A stretch of 64,000 nucleotides of DNA from Coenobita brevimanus (Eukaryota > Arthropoda > Malacostraca > Decapoda > Coenobitidae). A program made the translations under genes and the position numbers. Under the pieces are notes generated by a model. It searched no databases. It had not been told where the DNA came from and saw only the letters and a program-made list of their open reading frames with translations. This document shows, one piece after another, positions 56,321 to 64,000 of this stretch; position 1 is the first letter of the stretch; every line of letters begins with the position of its first letter. Where the stretch lies: NCBI GenBank assembly GCA_032717465.1, contig CM064657.1, positions 17,945,331 to 18,009,330 on the forward strand, written 5' to 3'.

Positions 56321-57043
56321 AGGAATCTGAAAGTTAATGTAAACAAAAGTAAAGTTATGGTGTTTGAGAGGAATGAAATCACAGAGTGTGCAGTGAGGTT
56401 GGATGGTGAGGATATGGAGAATGTGAGTGCATTCAAGTACTTGGGTAGTGTGATGAGTAAGGATGGAACTTTGGGGGATGAAGTGCATGAAAGGGTACAG
56501 CAGGGAAGGAAGGTTGTTGGTACCCTGAAAGCAGTGATGAGAAATAGGGAGGTGAGTACGGAAGTTAAGAAGTCACTGCATGATAATGTTGTGATTCCTA
56601 CCCTGACGTATGGAAGCGAGGCGTGGACCTTGCAAGAGGGGAACAAGTCAAGAGTGAGAGCAGTGGAAATGAGTTACTTGAGAGGAGCATGTGGAGTGAC
56701 GTGGAGGGACAGGTTGCTGAATGAAGAAGTGAAGGAACGTTGTGGGGTGGATGTGGATGTGGTTGAGAAGATTAGGAGAAATACACTGAGGTGGTTTGGA
56801 CATGTGAAGAGAATGGAGAATGAAAGACTAAGAGGGTGTATATAGGTGAGGTGGAGGGAGGGAGAGGGAGGGGTAGACCGAGGATGAGGTGGAGGGATGG
56901 AGTTGAGAGGTATATGAGGGAGGGGAGGGGTGAGCTGGGAGGAGGGTAGTCAAATGGTGGGTGACAGAGCGACTTGGAGGGGTTTTGTCTGCAGCCACCT
57001 TTTGGGGGATTAGGGCGTCGGGCTATAGATAGATAGATAGATA
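56321..57043 (+). pseudogene. LINE-6 second segment: RT thumb, C-terminal domain and (ATAG)n tail
   Basis: It continues LINE-6 after ERV-1: NLKVNVNKSKVMVFERNE, YLGSVMSKDG, YGSEAWTLQEGN, LRGACGVTWRDRL and RRNTLRWFGHVKRME. It ends in a decayed C-terminus and GATAGATAGATAGATA at 57027-57043. ORF 56357-56845 is open. It meets the ERV-2 target duplication at 57044. Confidence 0.9.
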
Positions 57044-57352
57044 TATTGTACTGGGATTAACTAACTGCCAATATTTTTTCTATGATTTGGTTGTCCTGGA
57101 TTTATCCTATATAAGGCATTGTTTACCACTGTGAATTGTTTAAGTGGTACATGTAACTTGGGTAATGGTACATCATCGCCTGACTTGAGATGATATATTA
57201 CTTTAGGCCATACTGGGTCTTATCTCTGTGCCTGTGAGATTTCTTGATTTGTAGGCCCACATTGTTGGAGAGTGATTCACGTGGACTTACTGTAGCGACA
57301 TTGGCTAATGGATTTTGTGATAAGGCATCTGCTGCCAAATTTACTTTACCTT

Positions 57353-57880
57353 TTATGTAGTGAATATATACATTGTAATTCTGGATTTTACATTTCCATC
57401 GGCTCTCCTCCCAGAGAGGAGTTTTTCTTGGAACATGCCCACGAGAGGCTTGTGGTCTGTGTACAGAAGAATTTCGTATCCATACACAAGGTCACTAAAT
57501 TTCTGTAGAGCAAATATAACTGCTAGGGCTTCTAAGTCTGTTGTACAGTAATTTTTCTCTGCTCCTTTTAATTGTCTTCTGGCAAAAGCAATAGGTTGAT
57601 ATTTACCTTGTTTATCCTCTTGCATCAATACAGCACCTAAACCTTTGAGGGAGGCATCTGTGCAAATTATGAATGGTTTTGTGAAATTAGAATAGGCCAA
57701 GCAAGGTGCACATGTAAGCTTATCTTTTAATTCATTAAATGCATTTTTATGTTCCTCTCTCCACTGAAATACCGCCTGTTTTTTCAGTAGGTGAAATAAT
57801 GGTTCTGCTGTGTTAGAGAATTGTTTTATAAACGCTATGTAGTACCGGGCGAGCTCTAAAAATTGTCTTATTTCATCCAC
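57353..57880 (-). pseudogene. RNase H of ERV-2
   Basis: It begins with the RT-connection text FLELARYYIAFIKQFS, then a FNELKDKLTCAPCLAY block, IICTDASLKGLGAVLMQED (Asp), NYCTTDLEALAVIFALQKF (Glu) and LYTDHKPLVGMF (Asp). It ends at a stop at 57353. A VNLAADALSQNP box follows out of frame at about 57350-57310. It is out of frame with RT by one base near 57877. Confidence 0.88.
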
Positions 57881-59012
57881 ATTTGGGTTCAGGGAAAGCC
57901 CTTACTTCTTGTATTTTATCCTCAGAGGTGTGGATCCCCTCTCCATCTAGTCTGTGGCCCAAGAATTGTATTTCCTTAAAGCAAAATTTACATTTAGACA
58001 GCTTAATTTTTAAACCTGCATTGGCTAACTTGTGTAGGTGCTGGTCTGATTTCTGTAGATGTTCTTCTATTGTGCGTTTTGCAGTTATGATGTCGTCCAG
58101 GTAGACAAATATACCGTCACCTAATATTCCAGCCAATACGATATTCATTAATCGCTGGAATGTGCCTGGAGCTGTCCTTAATCCCACTGGCATTCGCTTA
58201 TACTGATAATGCCCACTGTCTATAGAGAAAGCAGTGTATATCCGGGATTCTGCATCTAGGCCTATTTGATAATAGCCGCTTAATAAATCGATTGTAGAAA
58301 AGACCATATTTTCTGGTCCAATGTTGTGTAGGACATCACTTAACAATGGCATGGGAAAACGGTCGGGAATGGTTTCCCGATTAAGTTTGCGATAATCAAA
58401 AACTGCCCGCATTTTCCTGTTTTGTTTAGGTACAAAGAAGAGTGGTACGTTCCATAGGGACACTGAAGGTTCAGTGATGTCCAAACTTAACATTTCATTG
58501 ACATACTGCTTTGCTAGTGCACATTGTGAGTGTGCAACTCTGTACCCTGGCACACAGATTGGTTCCGTATCCTGTTTTACGTTAATATGGTGTTGGATTA
58601 GATTTGTACACCCTACCCTTTCATGAGGTAATGCGATAGATTGTGGATGTTTCTGCAGTCCATTTAATAAATCATTTTCCACATCAGAATTATCTGAGCA
58701 AACCAAATGCTCCTTTATGCACTCTCTGTCAGACGAGTTTACTCTGCTCGACACTCCCGCTATTGTCACTTCGCGTATAGAAGCTGGGCAAATCTCTAAC
58801 CTACAAATACAGGTTCCTGTCTTAATCTTCACACCTCCATTCATGCTGTTAGATAAAATGACATTAGTTTCGCCCTTGTCATCCATCCAACATAGGGCAC
58901 TTTCTATCAAAAGGCCGTTTGTTCTCACAGTTTCTTCTAATACAATGACATTACAATTTCTCAATTTACTCGTCGATGGGAGAGGCACCATGAGAGAGTA
59001 ATGATGAGGCAT
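57873..59012 (-). pseudogene. Reverse transcriptase of ERV-2
   Basis: This is a long open RT frame of 379 codons. Upstream linker (SALCWMDDKGETNVILSN) corresponds to ERV-1 NVLCQMNDEGQ. The RT blocks are VPGYRVAHSQ, AVFDYRKLN, DRFPMPLLSDVL, TIDLLSGYYQI, GLRTAPGTFQRLMN, the catalytic YLDD (58103-58092) and KLSKCKFCFKEIQFLGH. RT residues appear intact, but the lack of gag and the downstream breaks make the copy defective. Confidence 0.92.
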
Positions 59013-59100
59013 TGTAGGAGATGTCAGTATGGGCCTTCTCTGTTCCGTTATTCTCTTCGTATTTTAAGTGGGATGATGAAATAGGCAGATTTGGGTCGGT

Positions 59101-59544
59101 GGAGTTTATTGTGAGACAGTTACTGAATAAAAGTTAAGGGCTTGGCGTGACCTGTGTAGCCTATGGTTAGTAGCAGTTTGTGCTAGCTGCTGTCCTCCTA
59201 CTTTACTCTCACTTTCCTACTTCTATCGCTTTCTCCTTGTCTAACTCTTGTTCTCTCCTGTCCTACTGTGTCTGACTTACTTTCCTACATGTGATATCGG
59301 ACTTTATCCCCCTCTAACTTCCGGCTAAAGTGTGTGGACGTACGTGTGCGTACGTTTGTGCGTGTATGTGTGTCGGTCATTTTTCTGGCACATGATCGGG
59401 GTGTTTGGCATTCTCGATTCGTATAGGCAAGGGGATGTATAGTTGTCTCTTCCTGGAGAACTCGGACATAACTACCTGTTTTACATATTTTACCTAAGGC
59501 TATGTAGTTACATACCGTATTTACATAGAGTATTGCGTTATAAC
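59101..59544. other. Unassigned interval between ERV-2 and LINE-7
   Basis: A pyrimidine-rich tract (59195-59290) and a GTGTGCGTAC-type alternating tract (59325-59370) are seen. No gene or defined repeat is supported. Confidence 0.5.
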
Positions 59545-60680
59545 ATATTATGCCTACAGGACTTCTAGGGAGCGGGGTTGCATCCCAGAGAGCCTTACGA
59601 GACAGATTGCACTGTAGTCCACTAGGAAACGTATGGCGAGTTGTAGAAGGTCTTGAGGACGCGATGTGAGGCACCTAGGGGACAGCGTGAGAGGGCTTTG
59701 AGCGTTGTGATTCTGGGGGCAGCTTGCTCCCGTAGGTACCGTATGTGAGTGGTAAAAGTCAGATGACTGTCAAACCACACTCCCAAGTACTGATGACTGC
59801 GAACTAGGCCTAGTTGATGTCCCCCGAGGAGGAGTGAACGTTCGGAGGTTGTAGACCAAAGGGTATGATTTGGTTTTCTCGAGATTAATAATGAGGCCCA
59901 GCTTGCAGCCTCTGTCATGGAGGCGGGTTTGAGTAGTCGGAGCATGATTGTTGCAGTCTCTATGGGAGAAGACAAGCACCAGGTCATCAGCATAGTAGAG
60001 CAGGGTGATACTCCTGCCAAAGTCGATCGACAGCAGGCTCTTGACGAGGTCATTAAAAAGGAGAGGAGTCAGCATGCTGCCTTGAGGAGTGCCATTTACT
60101 GTACGTGTGAGTAGAGAGGGGAGAGGTGCCCCTGAAAGTGGACACAGGCAGCATGTCCTACGAAGAAATCTCGTATCCAGGAGAGGAGTCTGCCACAGAC
60201 ATCTTTCTCTATGAGTGCTGCCAGAACTGCATCAGGATCAGCTAGCTCAAAGGCCTTCTCTAGATCAAGGAAGATGGCCATACCCCGACCATTTCTCAGC
60301 TCGCCCAGAAACGAGGCCAGGCACTGAGGGGAACTTCTGTCAGGGAGGTAGGCATAGAGCCGTGGGTACATTGGGCCCAGTCTCCAGGCGAGGCGAGAAA
60401 GGACTAGCCTTTCAAATGTCTTTACAGTGCAACTGAGGAGTGATATGGGTCGCATGGCAGCTGGCTTGCATGGCTTATGGATGGGGTGAATGATGGCTGT
60501 CCTCTATTGTCCAGGGAGGTGTCCTTCCACTGATGAGTGATTAAGATTTAGGATGCCAGATTTTTCCTTCTGTCCTGATTTTGTAAGGAGGGAGTATGTC
60601 AGGCCGTCAGCGCCTGGGGCTGTGTCTCTTTTGCTGTGGAGGGCCGTGTCCAGTTCCCTGTCAGTAAAGAGCTTGGTGTC
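59545..60680 (-). pseudogene. Reverse transcriptase of LINE-7
   Basis: In order: TAPGADGLTYSLLTKSG (about 60640-60590), RPISLLSCTVKTFERLV (60453-60403), YAYLPDRSSPQ, AIFLDLEKAFELAD (about 60280-60240, the first catalytic Asp region), GGMLTPLLFNDLV (about 60080-60045), LLYYADDLVLVFSH (about 60005-59965), a thumb with GVWFDSHLTFTTHIRYL (59780) and, after a frame change, FLVDYSAICLVRLSGMQPR (about 59622-59560). The catalytic DD pair is kept. Confidence 0.85.
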
Positions 60681-61289
60681 ATCCTGGTGTGAGCAGGCAG
60701 CATCTACAGAGGCCCTCCTAGGGCCCCAGAGCAGTTCTTGCACATCCCTGACAAACTGGGGAAGGTTAGTGGGCAAGGTTCTCACGACAAAATGAGTAGC
60801 AAGGCGATTAGCCTCTCTTGCAGGATCAGGATGAGAGGGAGTTTTAGGGGGGCAATTGTCTGAGATGTGTTTGATCTCCGTCCAAATCTCCTTTAGGGAG
60901 GAGTGTGCATTGAGAGATCTGAACAATCTTATCCAAGCCTCATCCCTTAGGCGCCGCTTTTCTCGCTAGGCGTGGCACACTACTGCAGCCAGATATTTCC
61001 TGGTAATGGAGGATGGCTGTCTCCGATGTGCCTTGCGAGCTGCATTAATCCTATGATTTAGCTCGCGGACCATCTCGTCATAGAACCAGTGGTCTTTGAT
61101 GAGAGAGGTGGGGGGGGCTTGGAGAGGGGAATGCTGTCTGCAGCAGCACATCTGAGGGCAAGGGCAACGTGCTTGGCGTGATCCTCGAGGGAAAGCAGAG
61201 GCATGCACAGTCCACATGTACTCTAGCTAGCGAGCTCTATGCAAGTCCCAGAGGGGTGGTGGTGGTGGTGGGGGTGGGATGGTTGCCAC

Positions 61290-61975
61290 CTACAGTTCCG
61301 TCACCGTGGCGAGTGGTAACTGGTGAGGAATGGGTGCAGGAACCATGCAGACACGCTGGCGAGAGATGAGGAGACACGTGAGTGGTCCAAAGTACCATCT
61401 GACGTGGGTGGGTTCAGTGAGGTGATTTAATAAGGAAACACCCGCTATTTCCTCGAGGGTCATGGCGAGGTGCCACCCTGCCTCATTGGCAGGGAGGGGC
61501 GAGGAGAGGATAGGGTGGTGAGCATTTAGGTCCCCATCTATGTATGTGGGTTCGGCTGTGGCAAGGGTCAAAATCTCACCCAGATCGAGTGTACTGTCTT
61601 GGCTCCTATAATTATATGTCGAAGGTGTTGAGAGTGGTGGTGGCGAGTTGCAGGACAATGCCCTACACCTTGACACCCTCTGCACAGAATATGGGAGGGT
61701 TGTAGTCAGAGCAGGGGATGTCATCCTTCACGAAGATGGCACATCCTCGCTAAGCATCTTGGATCTGGGGGAGAAAGTGACCCTTGAAACCACCGAGTCT
61801 AAAAGAGGAGCCATGGGGAAGGAGCATCTCCTGAAGGAGGAAGACATGCACATGCTCCTTAGCAGCCACCTCCTGAAAGTGGGCGAGCTTGCTCTGTACC
61901 CCTAAGCAGTTCCGCTGCAAGACTCGGAGGTGTGCAGTGGAGTTTGGGACTGAGGAGGGAGAGCAGCTTCTAGCT
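61290..61975 (-). pseudogene. Endonuclease of LINE-7
   Basis: The segment LRVLQRNCLGVQSKL (about 61968-61925) corresponds to the usual LRVLQWNCRG start, with W changed to R. FLLQEMLLPHG, TYIDGDLNAHHPILSS (about 61540-61500, D-x-N-A-H-H) and PTHVRWYFGPL-LISR complete an EEP-type endonuclease in shifted frames. The conserved GGxxDL box appears as WYFGPL. Probably inactive. Confidence 0.78.
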
Positions 61976-62400
61976 GGAGGCCGAGAGCCTTGCGTTCCTC
62001 CTCGATTGCAGCCGAGGCTGATGTGAGCCCTGGACAGGCAACAGCTGGACCACGAGTGCAAGGCTGCAGAAGTGGGGCAGAAGGTGGCCCGGTCACAGTG
62101 ACAGGCACCGGAGGTGATTCCGAAGTGCTGAGGGAGAGGGGCGGGGTGGCTGCTTTGCCTCGACCACCTTCACAACTATGGCATCCACAGTTTTCACCAG
62201 AGGCTTTGTGTCCAGGGTCTTGGCCAGAGCCGTCCCCAGCAATCCAGCCAGGCTCAGTGCGATCTCCTTGCCCAGCATCTGCAGCTCCTCCATGGTGAAG
62301 GTAAGTAGAGGAGAGCCTGGGGCATGGGGAGGAGCAGGAGCAGGCATGTTGGTCCATTGCGGGGCCAGGGCCAGATTGTTATTAAAAAACTCTGCAAGCT
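61976..62400 (-). pseudogene. ORF1-like Pro/Ala-rich region of LINE-7
   Basis: Two overlapping minus-strand frames (62357-61902, 62347-62093) encode Pro/Ser-rich text (PPVPVTVTGPPSAP) and a helix MEELQMLGKEIALSLAG. I recognise no zinc knuckle. Its place just before the endonuclease suggests the end of ORF1, but that is positional inference. Confidence 0.45.
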
Positions 62401-62696
62401 ATAGGCACGGATGGGTAACAAGAGCCATCAGTGACTGCCAAGAAGCATCAGAGGAGATCCACTATCAAAGGGGAAACTTATAAGTGCCTTGAATATTCGA
62501 GAGATGATCAGGGTCTAGATGTGTAGAAGCATATGATAAGTTGGAGGAAATCATTATGAAAGATGATGATGAGGAGAGATATAAAGTAGAACAATCTATG
62601 ATTTTTTTTTTATAGAAAGTTACATTGTAAATGTAAAAAACGTTTTAAGGTCAAGTTATGGAATCGAGCACACAATCTGCAAATGTATGCTGTGAT
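62401..62696. other. Non-coding interval
   Basis: No gene or defined element is seen. Confidence 0.5.
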
Positions 62697-63095
62697 ACAA
62701 TGTTACCTAAGATCTCCCTTCCTGAATTTGATGGTGAACAAAACTGGTCTGTAATCTGGTTGTATCTAGTCCATGACATCCTGAAAAACTAAACACATGA
62801 AGATCAGGTAACTATCGTCTTATACCTGTATACTAAATCTGTAGTGTACAAAGATGGACAATATTGGGTTGGTTTCCCATGGAAGTTAAACAACCCTGAA
62901 CTACCTACAAATTATCATATAGCTGAGGCTCAGTTAAATTCCCTAAGAAGGTTGGGAGAGAAACCTGATCACCTGACAACTTATGGTAACATCAGAAGGG
63001 GTCAGTTGAAAAAAAAAATCATTGAAGAAACTGAAAATCTGGATATACATAAGGAAGGACATTATTTGTCCTTAGATTTAATAAATGTTCAATGA
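62697..63095 (+). pseudogene. BEL/Pao retrotransposon remnant with internal deletion
   Basis: The start LPKISLPEFDGEQNWSVIW matches the gag N-terminal box of BEL/Pao elements (LPKxxLPxFDG). Only about 30 codons later, after a stop at about 62791, the text is VYKDGQYWVGFPWKLNNPEL, the pre-RT box of BEL/Pao pol, continuing to KKKIIEETENLDIHKEGHYL. Most of gag and the protease are therefore missing. The fragment ends where repeat X begins. Confidence 0.72.
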
Positions 63096-63100
63096 TATTT

Positions 63101-63330
63101 GTGGTAGGTGGTGGCGACCATCATCCACTCACTTGATGTAGTGCTGCCTACTTCGTTTACCTTTATCATTCTTTTTTCTGTCTGCCCTCCTGTCTTCCTA
63201 TTTCTCTCATCTTTCCTGTCACTTTTTATTACTCTTCTTTCGTTTTCAGGTGACTTTACTGTACATCGAGCAACAAGCCTAATGGTTTCCTGTAAGCCAA
63301 GAAATTTAAATCGTTGAGTGGTAACCATAT
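63101..63330. repeat. Interspersed repeat X, copy 2
   Basis: It shares several blocks with 36052-36350 (TTTGTGGTAGGTGGTGG, CTTGATGTAGTGCTGC, GGTGACTTTACTGTACA, CAAGCCTAATGGTTTCC). Function and ends are unknown. Confidence 0.65.
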
Positions 63331-63480
63331 AACCAATCCATACGTGTTCCCTACGTGTCAATAAGGGGGGTTGGTGGAGGCTTATTGCCCCTCCCCGCAA
63401 AACTAACTCAAAAGACAAACGACCACCCCTTACAGGATTATGGTGTCTGGATATATATTGATAGAGATATAGACAGACAA
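63331..63480 (+). mobile_element. Short non-autonomous unit made of LINE 5'-end-like and 3'-tail-like pieces
   Basis: The first part (CGTGTCAATAAGGGGGGTTG, GCCCCTCCCCGCAAAACTAA) resembles the 5' region of the full-length LINE at 9858-9915 (ACGAGGTGACTAAAAGGG, GCCCCACCCCGTAAAAAG). The last part (TTACAGGATTATGGTGTCTG then GATAGAGATATAGACAGA) resembles the LINE 3' end and ATAG tail. It could be an internally deleted LINE. Confidence 0.5.
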
Positions 63481-64000
63481 CTTCTATTAGGATAGATTTC
63501 AGTTGTAATAGCAAAACATGCACGGACAAACCTAGCCTTAATGATTATTATATTATGGAGCTATAGTCAGAGAAACAGAGACATATTTTACTAAAATTCG
63601 GTGAAAAACTATATCCTTACACAGTAAACAATAAGCAAGGCTTTTCTCAGAAGTGGATTAAGAGAGGAAGATAGGAAATATATTAAATTCCCTGGCCTGA
63701 AGTTTCATTAGACCCTGTTAGTCCTTTTAAAACTCATTTCAAATAAATGTTCTTTGGCTCTTTTCCTGGTACTTTTTTCATTATGTAACACAAATACCAT
63801 TTCAGAATGCTGAATGTCCCGAAACAGGTCATTTTACATGGACAATATTCAAGTTGTTACAGAAACTGAAACAGAGGCATTAAAAGCTTTCGATTTAGCG
63901 AACAGAGAATGTGGAGAGGCAAATTTACCTCTACAGTTAAAACACCAATTCACTACTTAAAAAAAAAAAAAAGTACTATACAGATGAGCTGAATTTGAAA
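63481..64000. other. Non-coding end of window
   Basis: The region is AT-rich. The stretch 63838-63957 reads as an open DNIQVVTETETEALKAF peptide on the plus strand, but I cannot assign it to a family. The window ends without a defined feature. Confidence 0.4.

Larger units (their letters stand above)
42148..57043 (+). mobile_element. LINE-6 copy: RTE-like LINE split by ERV-1
   Basis: LINE sequence runs 42148-44376 and resumes at 56321-57043 with the (ATAG)n tail. In between is ERV-1 with a TAGG duplication. The copy is 5'-truncated just after the LRVGTWNVRG box, so it starts GAGTGAATGATGAAGTG. It belongs to the same subfamily as the copy at 9798-12979. A small deletion near 44335 removed about 14 bp after LLSE. 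Confidence 0.93.
57044..59100 (-). mobile_element. ERV-2, 5' part retained (RT, RNase H), minus strand
   Basis: Protease-RT linker text starts near 59100, RT runs 59012-57873, RNase H 57880-57353, and a tether region leads to 57056. There the LINE-6 target site interrupts it and pol continues at 42147. Gag, most of protease and the 5' LTR are missing on the right side. It is more diverged from ERV-1 than LTR divergence alone would suggest, so ERV-2 is probably a separate lineage. Confidence 0.9.
59545..62400 (-). mobile_element. LINE-7: Jockey/I-superfamily-like non-LTR retrotransposon, 3' truncated
   Basis: On the minus strand the order is a Pro-rich ORF1-like end (62400-61990), endonuclease (about 61975-61290) and RT (60680-59550). 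Motifs such as DTAPGADGLTYSLL, YADDLVLV and YLGVWFDSHLTF differ clearly from the RTE-like copies in this window. Base composition is also more GC-rich than the neighbours. Stops and frame changes are frequent. There is no poly(A) or tandem tail; the text stops after LEVL at about 59550. Confidence 0.88.

Overview
The window looks like a large, repeat-rich arthropod genome, most likely a decapod crustacean. That is an inference from the mix of repeats: RTE-type LINEs with (ATAG)n tails, Ty3/gypsy elements with and without env, BEL/Pao, piggyBac-like TTAA elements, hAT relatives, tRNA-derived SINEs, and very long (TA)n and (CA)n tracts. I find no intact host protein gene, rRNA gene or functional tRNA gene. 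Nearly everything recognisable is a transposable element or a decayed gene-like relic, and several elements are inserted inside one another.

Layout. 1-4453: Ty3/gypsy retrotransposon A (+), broken by stops and frameshifts, followed by a long AT-rich non-coding stretch that ends in a tRNA primer-binding-site-like sequence (6749-6766). 6769-8744: a TTAA-flanked piggyBac-like non-autonomous element with tandem repeats. 8890-9752: pseudogene B, with a PIN/FEN-like acidic core and a cysteine-rich CXC tail. 9798-12979: a complete-length RTE-like LINE with an 11-bp target duplication. 14629-16080: a second LINE copy (-) with an unbroken RT frame and a 12-bp target duplication. 16338-17320: a G/T-rich low-complexity block. 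17719-19605: a ZBED5/SCAND3-type hAT pseudogene. 19814-20132: a SINE-like repeat with a perfect 11-bp duplication. 20225-30751: pseudogene C, a large intron-containing gene relic of an unnamed eukaryotic family, split by a coding-less ERV derivative (about 21735-26108) that itself carries a SINE, a minisatellite and a hAT MITE. 32.4-36.7 kb: a mosaic of SINEs, LINE 3' ends, a long inverted repeat and (TA)n arrays. 36665-40275: a LINE interrupted by a second piggyBac-like copy.

40310-59100 is the centrepiece. An errantivirus-like ERV (ERV-2, minus strand) is split by a LINE (LINE-6, plus strand, 12-bp target duplication). LINE-6 is split by a near-complete env-bearing ERV (ERV-1, 44377-56316, two LTRs of about 500 bp, 4-bp TAGG duplication). 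ERV-1 in turn has a TTAA element inserted in gag and a SINE inserted in env. The target duplications give the relative order of these events. ERV-1 has gag with a CCHC knuckle, an A_AAA_AAC heptamer at the gag/pol junction, protease, RT, RNase H, integrase with a GPY/F motif, and an F-like envelope with an RXKR cleavage site, fusion peptide and membrane anchor. Both pol and env carry disabling frameshifts.

59545-62400 is a Jockey/I-like LINE (-), 62697-63095 a BEL/Pao remnant, and 63100-63480 shorter repeats. How they work together: the RTE-like LINEs probably mobilise the (ATAG)-tailed SINE-like units, and the ERV family has produced both env-bearing and coding-less members.
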